A stretch of 64,000 nt of DNA from Burkholderiales bacterium (GCA_028868995.1 JAGWTH010000008.1:1-64000); one strand, 5' to 3'; shown: positions 8,428 to 15,909, numbered from the stretch's first letter. Numbers and translations: made by a program. The notes: generated by a model from the letters alone, not told the origin.

Positions 8428-9339
8428 ATGCTGCTGTCCATCCTGGTGTTCCTGGCCGTGTCCCTCGGCCTCGGGGCCCTGTTCGTCTGGCTGGTGCCCA
8501 CACGGGCCGAGGAGCGCCTGCGTGCCGTGGCCGCCCCGGCGGCGGAGCATGGCAACTGGACCGAGGCGGTGGTCAAGGTGGTCGGGCCGTTCGCCGGGCT
8601 CGCGACGCCCGAAGGCGACTGGGAAAGCTCGCCGCTGCGCGTGCGGTTCCTGCAGGCCGGCCTGCGTGGCCGCGACATGCCGGCCATCTATTTCGGCGCG
8701 AAGCTGCTGCTGCCGCTCGCCCTCGCGGGCATCTGCTTCGTGCTCCTGCGCAGCGTGGGCCAGGCCGGCGGCCTGAACCTGCTGCTCGACGTGCTCGTCG
8801 CCGCCCTGGTCGGGAGCTACCTGCCGAACGTGCTGCTGGGCCTGCGCGTGCGTTCGCGCCAGCGCGAGATCTTCGAGAACTTCCCGGACGCCGCGGACCT
8901 CATGATGGTCTGCGTGGAGGCGGGCCTGGGGCTCGACGCGGCGCTCGGGCGCGTCGCCGACGAGATGCGCCGCAAGAGCACGGCGCTGGCCGAGGAGCTG
9001 CAGCTGGTGGTGCTGGAAATGCGCGCCGGCGCGGCCCGGTCGGCCGCGCTGCACAACCTGGCGCTGCGCACCGGGCTGGAGGAGACGCACACCTTCGCGA
9101 CCATGCTGGTCCAGGCGGAACGCTTCGGCACGAGCGTCGGCGAATCCCTGCGCGTCTTCTCCGACGACCTGCGGCACAAGCGGCAGACGCGCGCGGAGGA
9201 GCGGGCCGCCAAGATCCCGACCAAGATGCTCCTGCCACTGGTCCTGTTCATCTTCCCCTCCGTGATCATGGTGATCCTGGGGCCGGCCGTGATCCAGATC
9301 CTGCGCACGCTGCTGCCGATGATCGGGGGCCAGCGATGA
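8428..9339 (+). CDS. tadC: Tad inner-membrane platform protein TadC
   Basis: A 303-aa GspF-domain paralogue of TadB, 10 bp downstream of it and preceded by AAGGAGG. An N-terminal helix is followed by a pair of helices near 95-140, the cytoplasmic segment FPDAADLMMVCVEAGLGLDAAL, and a hydrophobic C-terminus (LLPLVLFIFPSVIMVILGPAVI). It is the second half of the platform and marks the end of the contiguous tad machine genes in this window. No TadD-type TPR gene follows. Confidence 0.93.
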   Translation: MLLSILVFLAVSLGLGALFVWLVPTRAEERLRAVAAPAAEHGNWTEAVVKVVGPFAGLATPEGDWESSPLRVRFLQAGLRGRDMPAIYFGAKLLLPLALAGICFVLLRSVGQAGGLNLLLDVLVAALVGSYLPNVLLGLRVRSRQREIFENFPDAADLMMVCVEAGLGLDAALGRVADEMRRKSTALAEELQLVVLEMRAGAARSAALHNLALRTGLEETHTFATMLVQAERFGTSVGESLRVFSDDLRHKRQTRAEERAAKIPTKMLLPLVLFIFPSVIMVILGPAVIQILRTLLPMIGGQR

Positions 9340-9391
9340 AGGGGCTCCGCCCGGGCCGCCCGCCCACTTGCACCGACAAAACGAGAAGACC

Positions 9392-10027
9392 ATGGCACCA
9401 CTTTCCGTCCTCATTGTCGACAGCCACGACATCGCCCGTTTCGCCCTGGAGACCATGATCCTGGGGGCGCCCGGGCTGCGCCTGCTCGGCTCCGCCGGCA
9501 CGCTGGCCGCCGGCCTCATGCTGATCCGCCAGCGCCGGCCCGACCTGGTGCTGCTGGAACTGGCCTTGCCGGATTCGCGCGGCCTCGATACTGTCCGGTC
9601 CGTGGTGGCTGCGCAGCGGCCACGGCACACGCTCGTGGTCTCGATGATGGACGAATCACTTTATGGAGAGCAGGCCCTCGCGGCGGGCGCGGAAGGCTAC
9701 GTCCACAAGGACCGGGCCCAGGCCGACCTGCTGCCTGCGGTGCAGGCGGTCGCCTCCGGACAGCGCTGGATCAGCCCCGCACTGAACTCGCGCATGCTGG
9801 ACCGGCTGCTCAGGCGAGGCCGGGCCCCGGATTCCTCGCACCCCTCGTTCACGGCGCGCGAGCTCGACGTGCTGGAGCAGCTGAAGACGGGCAAGTCCAG
9901 CAAGCAGATCGCGCAGTACCTGGGCATCAGCACCCGCACGGTGGACCTGCATCGCGCCCACATGAAGAAGAAGCTGGGCCTGCGTTCCGGGGCGGAGCTG
10001 GTGGCGTTCGCCTCGCATCACTTCTGA
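9392..10027 (+). CDS. NarL/LuxR-family response regulator with Glu at the phospho-acceptor position
   Basis: A 211-aa two-domain regulator. The receiver (1-120) keeps the switch Ser (VVS) and Lys (GYVHKD), but the position that aligns with the phospho-acceptor Asp is Glu56 (LLELALPDSRG), and the second acidic residue of the usual Asp-Asp pair is Ser11. A LuxR-type HTH follows (about 150-205: TARELDVLEQLKTGKSSKQIA ... STRTVDLH). Glu can mimic phospho-Asp, so the protein may be constitutively active or phosphorylation-independent. The start at ATG 9392 gives a normal receiver N-terminus. Its position 52 bp after tadC suggests control of pilus genes, which is an inference. Confidence 0.88.
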   Translation: MAPLSVLIVDSHDIARFALETMILGAPGLRLLGSAGTLAAGLMLIRQRRPDLVLLELALPDSRGLDTVRSVVAAQRPRHTLVVSMMDESLYGEQALAAGAEGYVHKDRAQADLLPAVQAVASGQRWISPALNSRMLDRLLRRGRAPDSSHPSFTARELDVLEQLKTGKSSKQIAQYLGISTRTVDLHRAHMKKKLGLRSGAELVAFASHHF

Positions 10028-10048
10028 AACGGAAGCTCGCCCGCTTCG

Positions 10049-10390
10049 ATGAAACCCGTCCCGCCCGTCGACTTCGACCAGCTGCACCTGCTGACCCTGG
10101 GGGACGAGGAAGTGTGCAGGCAGGTGGTCCGCTCGTTCCTGGCGCGGCTGCCGGAGTACCGCAAGGAGCTGCCCCGGGCCGCGGCGGACCCGCAGGAGTT
10201 CGCCTTCCTCCTGCACCGGCTGAAGGGGGCCTCCCTGGCCGTGGCCGCGCGGCCGCTGGCGCGGCGGATCGCCCGCATCGAGCAGCTCCCGGGCGCCTCG
10301 GCCGCGCAGCGGCGGGCGGCGGCAGGCGAGGTGCTCCTGGAGCTGGCCGCCGTCGAACGGGCGCTGTCGGGAAAGGGAGGCGCGCGCTAG
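10049..10390 (+). CDS. Stand-alone histidine phosphotransfer (Hpt) protein
   Basis: A 113-aa all-helical protein with the Hpt signature HRLKGAS; the phosphorylatable His is His56, and the Lys and Ser that normally follow it are present. No other domain is visible. It would pass phosphate between receivers in a multistep relay. It lies 21 bp after the atypical NarL-like regulator and 27 bp before an HTH-receiver fusion, so those are the obvious partners. There is no histidine kinase in the window. Motif support is good; partner assignment is contextual. Confidence 0.82.
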   Translation: MKPVPPVDFDQLHLLTLGDEEVCRQVVRSFLARLPEYRKELPRAAADPQEFAFLLHRLKGASLAVAARPLARRIARIEQLPGASAAQRRAAAGEVLLELAAVERALSGKGGAR

Positions 10391-10417
10391 AATCACCAGA
10401 ATCGTTGCGGCAGCCAG

Positions 10418-11113
10418 ATGAACACGGGCGAATCCCAGGCAGAGCAATCCGACGAATTCGTCGGACTGGGCGAGGCCGCCCAGGTGCTGGGGCTGTCGCG
10501 CACTTCGGTCCAGAAGCTGGTGGACCTCGGCCACGTGGATGCGGTGCGCACCGGTGGCGGCCATCGCCGCATCCTGCGCAGCTCGCTGATGTCCTATCGC
10601 CAGCAGATGGTGGCGCAGGGGCCGCGCACGGAGCCCAGCCGCCTGCCGTTGCTGTCCCGCAACGCCCGCGCGCAGCCCTTCGAGGTGTTGCTGGTGGACG
10701 ATGACGACCTGACCATCGAGGTCCTCACCACGCTGCTGGAGCGCCACTTTCCCCAGTTCGTTTGCAGCGTGGCCCGCGACGGCATGGAGGCGGTCGTGCA
10801 GATCGAGCGGCAGCGCCCCAACGTGGTCATCACCGACCTGAACATGCAGCCGTTCGACGGTTTCCGCCTGGCGCGCCACATCTCCGGCAAGCCGGAGTAC
10901 GCGGGCATCTGCGTGCTCGCGTTGACGGCGTTGTCCGAAGAGGAGGTCGAGCGCCGCGGCGGCCTGCCGCCCGACGTCCTGGTCTATCGCAAGCCGCTGA
11001 AGGCCGAACGCCTGGTCGGCTTCCTGGAGGCTCACGCGCAGGTCCAGCGCAAGCTGCGATCCGCCGCGCCCGCGCCGGCCGGGGCTCCCACCCTTCCGGG
11101 CCCCCTGGAGTAG
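10418..11113 (+). CDS. Excisionase-type HTH fused to a response-regulator receiver
   Basis: A 231-aa protein of unusual architecture. Residues 14-60 are an excisionase/MerR-like winged HTH (LGEAAQVLGLSRTSVQKLVD, then GHVDAVRTGGGHRRI), followed by a linker and a receiver (about 88-205) with acidic DDDD, phospho-acceptor Asp140 (VVITDLNM), Thr switch (LALTAL) and Lys (YRKPL). All catalytic receiver residues are present, so it should be phosphorylatable, most simply by the adjacent Hpt protein. The N-terminal placement of the DNA-binding domain is the reverse of most response regulators. A TAGAAT box lies 25 nt before the start. Confidence 0.85.
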   Translation: MNTGESQAEQSDEFVGLGEAAQVLGLSRTSVQKLVDLGHVDAVRTGGGHRRILRSSLMSYRQQMVAQGPRTEPSRLPLLSRNARAQPFEVLLVDDDDLTIEVLTTLLERHFPQFVCSVARDGMEAVVQIERQRPNVVITDLNMQPFDGFRLARHISGKPEYAGICVLALTALSEEEVERRGGLPPDVLVYRKPLKAERLVGFLEAHAQVQRKLRSAAPAPAGAPTLPGPLE

Positions 11114-11221
11114 GCCCCGTCGGCCGAATCTTGCGGCGCGCGGAAAACTCATTTGCCGCGGCGACCTTCCTTCGCCCGGCCTGCCCCACTACAGTCCCGC
11201 CCCAGGCATGAGAGGACACCC

Positions 11222-11839
11222 ATGGAACAAGAACTGAGGGACAAGCTCCTGATCCGGGAGCTGGTCGAGCGCTGGGCCGTCTGGCGCGACGCGGGCGACT
11301 GGGACCGCTTCGCCACCTGCTGGCATCCCGAGGGCGTGATGATGGCCACCTGGTTCCAGGGACCGTGGCGCGACTTCATCCGCGTCACGCGCGAGGGCTG
11401 GGACAAGGGCGTGAGCATCCTGCACTTCCTGGGCGGCTCGGCGATCGAGGTGCGCGGCGACCGCGCCATTGCGCAGACCAAGATGACCATTTCCCAGCGG
11501 GGCATGGTCGAGGGCGTGGACGGGCCCGTGCTGTGCGACGTGGTCTGCACCGGCCGCTTCCACGACTTCATCGCCAGGCACCAGGGCGAGTGGAAGGTGC
11601 TGCACCGCCAGCCGATCTACGAGAAGGACCGCATCGACCCGGTCGACCCCACCGCGCAGCTGAAGCTCGACGCGCAGCTGCTGGCGAGCATGCCCGAAGG
11701 CTATCGCCACCTCGCCTACATCCAGACGCGCATCGGCTACCGGGTGAAGATGGACATGCCCATGCTCAAGGGACCGGTGGTCGAGGAGCTGGTCCGCCGC
11801 GGCGAGCGCTGGCTCGCCGGCGGCGCCCTCGAACGCTGA
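11222..11839 (+). CDS. SnoaL-like / NTF2-fold protein
   Basis: A 205-aa protein with the N-terminal pattern of SnoaL/NTF2-fold polypeptides: a helix (LLIRELVERWAVWRDAGDWDRFATCWHPEGV), then alternating strands with FHDFIARHQGEWKVLHRQP. Members include ketosteroid isomerase-like enzymes, dehydratases and dioxygenase beta subunits. No clear catalytic dyad can be assigned by eye. The ATG at 11222 follows GAGGACACCC. It stands 51 bp before a flavin reductase in the same direction and could share a transcript with it. Substrate unknown. Confidence 0.75.
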   Translation: MEQELRDKLLIRELVERWAVWRDAGDWDRFATCWHPEGVMMATWFQGPWRDFIRVTREGWDKGVSILHFLGGSAIEVRGDRAIAQTKMTISQRGMVEGVDGPVLCDVVCTGRFHDFIARHQGEWKVLHRQPIYEKDRIDPVDPTAQLKLDAQLLASMPEGYRHLAYIQTRIGYRVKMDMPMLKGPVVEELVRRGERWLAGGALER

Positions 11840-11890
11840 GGCCCGCCGCGTGCCGGCCGAACTCCCCATTCCACACCACGAAGACACACC

Positions 11891-12433
11891 ATGAAAGTTC
11901 TCGGCATCTCGGGCAGCCTGCGCAAGGGCTCCTACAACACCATGGCCCTGCGCGCCGCGCAGAAGCTCGCGCCCCAGGGCATGACCATCGAGATCGCGGA
12001 CATCAGCCGCATCCCGATGTACAACGACGACGTGCGCGCCGCCGGCGAGCCGGCGGAGGTGGCGGCGCTCAAGGCGCAGATCCGCGCCGCCGACGCGGTG
12101 CTGCTGGTCACTCCCGAGTTCAACTTCTCCATCCCCGGCGTGCTGAAGAACACGCTGGACTGGATGTCCCGCCCGCCGGAGCCGCCCTTCGACGGCAAGG
12201 TGGTGGCGATCATGGGCGCGAGCCCCGGGCCGGTGGGCACGGCGCGCGTGCAGTACGACCTGCGCAAGGTGCTGGTGTTCATGAACAGCTTCACGGTCAA
12301 CAAGCCCGAGGTGTTCATCAACCTGTGCGCCGGCAAGTTCGACGCCGAGGGCAACCTGACCGACGAGACCACCGCGAAGTTCATCGGCGACCTGCTGGTG
12401 TCGCTGCAGAACCTGAAGAAGCGCGTCGGCTGA
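11891..12433 (+). CDS. NADPH-dependent FMN reductase family protein
   Basis: A 180-aa flavodoxin-fold oxidoreductase. The phosphate-binding loop GSLRKGSYN binds FMN phosphate, and TPEFNFSIPGVLKNTLDW is the family signature that contacts the flavin ring. Length matches the ChrR/YieF/SsuE-like quinone or chromate reductases. It probably transfers electrons from NAD(P)H to quinones, azo compounds or free flavin. It lies between the SnoaL-like gene and the parA homologue. A GC-rich dyad after its stop (about 12440-12470) lacks a T-tract. Confidence 0.88.
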   Translation: MKVLGISGSLRKGSYNTMALRAAQKLAPQGMTIEIADISRIPMYNDDVRAAGEPAEVAALKAQIRAADAVLLVTPEFNFSIPGVLKNTLDWMSRPPEPPFDGKVVAIMGASPGPVGTARVQYDLRKVLVFMNSFTVNKPEVFINLCAGKFDAEGNLTDETTAKFIGDLLVSLQNLKKRVG

Positions 12434-12549
12434 GGCCGCGCCGGCCGGTCCCGGGCACGGGCCGGCCCCCCGGCGGATTCACGAACTCGACCGTGCCCTG
12501 TAACATAGGCCGGGCGGCCCCCTGGCCGTCCAGCACAGGAGCACCGACT

Positions 12550-13167
12550 ATGCCGGTCGTCGTGGTTGCGAATCCGAAGGGCGGGGTGGGCAAGACCACT
12601 GTCGCCACCAACATCGCTGGCTATTTCGCCAGCCAGGGGCACCAGGTGATGTTGGGGGACGCCGACCGGCAGCAGTCCTCGCTGCTGTGGCTGCGCCTGC
12701 GGCCGCCGGAGGCCCGGCCGATCGCGAGCTGGGAGGTGGGCCACGAGAAGGTCGCCAAGCCCCCGAGGGGCACGACGCACGTGGTGCTGGACACGCCGGC
12801 CGGCCTGCACGGCCGCTGGATGAAGGAGACCGTGGGCGTGGCCGACACGGTGGTCGTGCCGCTGGCCCCCAGCATCTTCGACATCTATGCCACCCGCGCC
12901 TTCCTCGACGAGCTGGCGCAGCACCGCAAGACCGAGCGCCTGCAGGTGGGCATCGTGGGCATGCGGGTGGACCAGCGCACCATCGCCGCCGAGAAGCTGC
13001 AGGAGTTCGTCGCCGGCCTGGGCCTGCCGGTGCTGGGCTTCCTGCGGCCCACGCAGAACTACGTCTACCTCGCCGCGCGGGGGTTGACCCTGTTCGACCT
13101 CGCGCCCTCCAAGGTGGAACGCGACCTCGAACAGTGGCAGGGCATCTGCCGCTGGCTGGACACGTAG
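12550..13167 (+). CDS. Orphan ParA-family ATPase
   Basis: A 205-aa MinD/ParA ATPase with the signature-lysine Walker A KGGVGKTT (residues 10-17), a Walker A-prime LGDADRQQSS and Walker B HVVLDTPAG. It is short and lacks an N-terminal HTH, like type Ib ParA or chromosomally scattered ParA homologues used to position protein cargoes. No parB gene or parS-like cluster is visible nearby, so it is not an obvious chromosome or plasmid partition locus. A TAACAT box at about 12503 could serve as its -10. Partner unknown. Confidence 0.85.
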   Translation: MPVVVVANPKGGVGKTTVATNIAGYFASQGHQVMLGDADRQQSSLLWLRLRPPEARPIASWEVGHEKVAKPPRGTTHVVLDTPAGLHGRWMKETVGVADTVVVPLAPSIFDIYATRAFLDELAQHRKTERLQVGIVGMRVDQRTIAAEKLQEFVAGLGLPVLGFLRPTQNYVYLAARGLTLFDLAPSKVERDLEQWQGICRWLDT

Positions 13168-13207
13168 GCGACGCCGTCGCGCATCCGCGCGCGCCACAAT
13201 GCGCGGC

Positions 13208-13663
13208 ATGAGAACCTTCGAGAAGCTCGCCGACCTGGCCGCGCTGGTCGGGCAGGAGGTCGCGGTGAGCGACTGGATCCCGGTCACGCAGCAGCAGGTG
13301 AACCTGTTCGCCGAGGCGACCGGGGACCACCAGTGGATCCACGTGGACGTGGAGCGCGCCAGCGCCGGGCCGTTCGGCGCGCCGATCGCCCACGGCTTCC
13401 TCACCCTGTCGCTGCTGCCGAAGTTCTTCGAGTCGGCGCTGGAGGTGCGCGACACCCGCATGGGGGTCAACTACGGCCTCAACCGCGTGCGCTTCACGGC
13501 ACCCGTGCCGGTGGGCAGCCGGCTGCGCGCGCACCTGCGCCTGCTGGACTGCCAGCCGGTCGCCGACAACGGCTGGCAGATGACCTGGGGCGTGAGCGTG
13601 GAGCGCGAAGGCAGCGACAAGCCGGTGTGCGTGGCCGAATCGCTGACCCGGCGCTACGCCTAG
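13208..13663 (+). CDS. MaoC-family enoyl-CoA hydratase/dehydratase
   Basis: A 151-aa hot-dog-fold protein with the MaoC/R-specific hydratase motif: [14 protein letters not shown] contains the catalytic Asp and His, and [18 protein letters not shown] completes the hydratase-2 signature. It probably hydrates 2-enoyl-CoA thioesters. I prefer ATG 13208 over ATG 13199 because CACAAT at 13195-13200 looks like a -10 element that would place transcription at the second ATG (leaderless). Neither start has a clear Shine-Dalgarno. Its stop overlaps that of trmL tail-to-tail. Confidence 0.87.
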   Translation: MRTFEKLADLAALVGQEVAVSDWIPVTQQQVNLFAEATGDHQWIHVDVERASAGPFGAPIAHGFLTLSLLPKFFESALEVRDTRMGVNYGLNRVRFTAPVPVGSRLRAHLRLLDCQPVADNGWQMTWGVSVEREGSDKPVCVAESLTRRYA

Positions 13664-14130
13664 GCCGACCCGGCGAAGCCCTGCTGGCGCCAGGCCTCGA
13701 ACACCGTCACCGCCACCGCGTTCGACAGGTTGAGGCTGCGCTGGCCCGCGCGCATGGGCAGGCGCAGCCGCTGGCCCGGGGCGAAGCCCTCCAGCAGCGC
13801 AGCGGGCAGGCCGGCGGCCTCGCTGCCGAACACCAGCCAGTCGCCCGGCGCGAAGGCCACGTCGTGCACCCGGCGGCTGCCGCGGGTGGTGAGGGCGAAC
13901 ATCCGCGCCGGCTCCGGCGCCTCGGTGCGCAGGAAGGCGTCCCAGCCGGCGTGCTGCTTCACCTCGGCGTACTCGTGGTAGTCCAGGCCGGCGCGCCGCA
14001 GCAGCCGGTCGTCCATGGAGAAGCCCAGCGGCTCGACCAGGTGCAGGGCGCAGCCGGTGTTGGCGGCCAGGCGGATGACGTTGCCGGTGTTGGGCGGGAT
14101 CTCGGGGTGGACCAGGACGATGCGGAACAT
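13660..14130 (-). CDS. trmL: tRNA (cytidine(34)-2'-O)-methyltransferase TrmL
   Basis: A 156-aa SPOUT-class methyltransferase that 2'-O-methylates the wobble base of tRNA-Leu isoacceptors. The family pattern is clear: [18 protein letters not shown] at residues 9-26, GSEAAGLP (102-109), and the knot signature [18 protein letters not shown]. The length equals that of E. coli TrmL. It is convergent with the MaoC gene (4-bp overlap) and 27 bp downstream of comF on the same strand. GACAAT lies 11 nt upstream of its ATG. Confidence 0.95.
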   Translation of the reverse strand: MFRIVLVHPEIPPNTGNVIRLAANTGCALHLVEPLGFSMDDRLLRRAGLDYHEYAEVKQHAGWDAFLRTEAPEPARMFALTTRGSRRVHDVAFAPGDWLVFGSEAAGLPAALLEGFAPGQRLRLPMRAGQRSLNLSNAVAVTVFEAWRQQGFAGSA

Positions 14131-14157
14131 GTTCGTCCCGGATTGTCGGCGAGCTTC

Positions 14158-14892
14158 TCAGCCGTCGGGGTCGGTGCGCGCCAGCACCACGGCCGCGACC
14201 CGCCGCGCTCCTGCCTGGCGCAGCGCCAGCGCCGCCGCATGCAGCGACGCCCCGCTGGTCATCACGTCGTCCACCAGCAGCACCGCGCGGCCGCGCACCT
14301 CGCCGGCGCGCAGCGGCTCGATCCCGAAGGCGTCCCGCACGTTCGCCAGCCGGGCCCGCCGGTCCAGCGTGGCCTGGGAGCCGGTCTCGCGCAGGCGCAG
14401 CAGCAGCCGGGCGTCGGCCTTGTCCGGGGCGAGCTGGCGTGCCAGCAGCAGCGACTGGTTGAAGCCGCGTTCGGCCAGGCGCCGCGGCGCCAGCGGCAGG
14501 GGCAGCACGAGATCGGCCCGCCCCAATTCCTCCGGCACGCCGGGGACGGCGGCCATGCGTTCGGCCAGGGTCCGCGCCCAGCCCGGATCTCCCGCGAACT
14601 TGAAGCGTGCCAGCAGGCCCGACCAGGGATAGGCGTAGGTGACGGCGGCATGGCAGGCGTCCAGCGGCGGCGGCTCGCGCAGGCAGGCCCCGCAGGCCGG
14701 CTGGCCGGCCGGCAAGGGCAGGGCGCAGCGCGCGCAGCGGTGCTGCGGCCGGGCGAAGGCTGCGAGGCAGGCGTCGCACAGCTCCCGGGCCGGCCAGGCG
14801 CCGCAGACGGCGCAACGGCTCGGGGCGTCCCGCGTCCAGCGCTGAAGCCAGGCCCTGCCCACCGGCTCAATATACTTCCCAGCCCGGCCCAT
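14158..14892 (-). CDS. ComF-family phosphoribosyltransferase-like protein
   Basis: A 244-aa ComF/GntX-type protein. An N-terminal zinc-ribbon region with CAVCGAW, CDAC, CARC and CGAC pairs is followed by the phosphoribosyltransferase fold with the PRPP loop VLLVDDVMTSGAS. Homologues act in DNA uptake during transformation or in gluconate use; the exact role here is unknown. The start is uncertain: ATG 14892 is used, but GTG 14862 sits 6 nt after a TATATT box and just before the first Cys pair, and may be the real start. It is divergent from the BioC-like gene, and the two start codons overlap. Confidence 0.85.
   Translation of the reverse strand: MGRAGKYIEPVGRAWLQRWTRDAPSRCAVCGAWPARELCDACLAAFARPQHRCARCALPLPAGQPACGACLREPPPLDACHAAVTYAYPWSGLLARFKFAGDPGWARTLAERMAAVPGVPEELGRADLVLPLPLAPRRLAERGFNQSLLLARQLAPDKADARLLLRLRETGSQATLDRRARLANVRDAFGIEPLRAGEVRGRAVLLVDDVMTSGASLHAAALALRQAGARRVAAVVLARTDPDG
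14871..14876 (+). promoter_or_regulatory. Possible -10 element of the BioC-like gene (divergent promoter region)
   Basis: TATACT lies 14 nt before ATG 14891, within AATATACT, the only AT-rich patch here. Read on the other strand the same patch gives TATATT ahead of a possible comF GTG start. No convincing -35 was found in either direction. Confidence 0.35.
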
Positions 14893-15784
14893 GGCATCCG
14901 AACGTCCCCCCACCATCGCTCCCGCCGCCGCCGCGCGCTGGGAATGCGCCGCCCCGGCGGCCAGCCCCTGGCTGCATGAGGAGGTCGGGCGGCGCATGGA
15001 GGAGCGGCTGCAGTGGATCCGGCGCGCGCCGGCGGACTGGGCCGACTGGGAGCCGGTGCGCGGCGGCCTGCAGGCGCATGCCCTGGTCGCCCGGCGCTAC
15101 CCGCAGGCCCGGGTGCATGTGGTCGAGCCGCAGCCGGCCCGGGCGGCCGTGGCGCGCGCGCAGCTGGCGGCCGGCTGGTGGCAGCGGCTGGCGGGCCGGC
15201 CCACCGCCTTCGGGTCGGTCGCGCCCGGAACGGTGCAGATGCTGTGGTCCAACATGCTGCTGCACATGAGCGCCGACCCGCAGGCGCTGCTGCGCCAGTG
15301 GCACCAGGCGCTGGCGGTCGACGGCTTCCTGATGTTCTCCTGCCTGGGCCCCGACACCCTGCGCGAGTTGCGTGCGCTGTACGCCCGGCTGGGCTGGCCG
15401 CCGCCCGCCCACGAATTCACCGACATGCACGACTGGGGCGACATGCTCGTGCACGGCGGCTTCGCCGAGCCGGTGATGGACATGGAGCGGATCACCCTGG
15501 CCTTCGCGACGCCCGGGAGGCTGCTGGCGGAACTGCGCGAACTGGGCGCCAACCTGCATCCGGGCCGCTTCCCGGGCCTGCGCGGGCGGCGCTGGCAGGC
15601 CCGCCTGCTGCAGGCGCTGGACGAGGGCCTGAAGGGCGCCGACGGCCAGCTGACGCTGACCTTCGAGATCATCTACGGCCACGCGCTGAAGCCGCTGCCG
15701 CGGGTGAAGGCCGGGGAGGAAACCTCGGTGCCGGTCGCCGACCTGCGCGCGATGCTGCGCGGTGGACGCGGCGGTCGGGAATAG
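14891..15784 (+). CDS. BioC-like methyltransferase-domain protein with degenerate SAM motif I
   Basis: A 297-aa protein that aligns by eye with malonyl-ACP O-methyltransferase BioC: FSCLGPDTLREL, FTDMHDWGDMLVHGGFAEPVMDM and a C-terminal FEIIYGHAL are typical. However, the place of the SAM-binding motif I (normally DxGCGTG) reads ADWADWEPVRGGLQ, without the glycine-rich loop, although the acidic VVEP after the next strand is kept. It may bind SAM differently or have lost activity. The start codon overlaps the divergent comF start at a CCATGG. Biotin genes are not nearby, so bioC is not assigned. Confidence 0.78.
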   Translation: MASERPPTIAPAAAARWECAAPAASPWLHEEVGRRMEERLQWIRRAPADWADWEPVRGGLQAHALVARRYPQARVHVVEPQPARAAVARAQLAAGWWQRLAGRPTAFGSVAPGTVQMLWSNMLLHMSADPQALLRQWHQALAVDGFLMFSCLGPDTLRELRALYARLGWPPPAHEFTDMHDWGDMLVHGGFAEPVMDMERITLAFATPGRLLAELRELGANLHPGRFPGLRGRRWQARLLQALDEGLKGADGQLTLTFEIIYGHALKPLPRVKAGEETSVPVADLRAMLRGGRGGRE

Positions 15785-15791
15785 CCGCTTC

Positions 15792-15805
15792 TTGCGCGCG
15801 CGCAA
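15792..15805. repeat. 14-bp perfect palindrome upstream of the cox operon
   Basis: TTGCGCGCGCGCAA is self-complementary. Its half-site CTTGCGCG recurs at 15823-15830 and 15891-15898 in the same 125-bp intergenic stretch. It could be a regulator binding site for the DUF2244-cox transcript or simply GC-rich coincidence. Confidence 0.35.
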
Positions 15806-15874
15806 AGTTGCAAGCCCTGTTGCTTGCGCGTTGTCAAGGCGCCAAGCCCTGAAAGCTGGCACGACGGGGACCGC

Positions 15875-15880
15875 TACAAT
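15875..15880 (+). promoter_or_regulatory. Possible -10 box for the DUF2244-coxBA operon
   Basis: TACAAT, 29 nt before the GTG start of the DUF2244 gene and in the only intergenic stretch upstream of the oxidase genes. No good TTGACA-like -35 lies at the right distance, so activator dependence is possible. Confidence 0.4.
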
Positions 15881-15909
15881 GCGCCGTTGACTTGCGCGCG
15901 TAGTAGTTC

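Noticed and set aside
12440-12470. GC-rich dyad (GGCCGG-t-CCC with GGG-CCGGCC) after the flavin reductase gene as a terminator
   Set aside because: It has a bulge and no T-run, so there is not enough to call an intrinsic terminator.
13199-13207. ATG 13199 as the MaoC start
   Set aside because: It lies at the end of a CACAAT -10-like box, and the next ATG 9 nt later fits a leaderless start. It cannot be excluded without 5' end data.
12548-14815. A 755-codon minus-strand open frame over parA, maoC, trmL and comF
   Set aside because: No recognisable motif; the genes it covers have complete family signatures.
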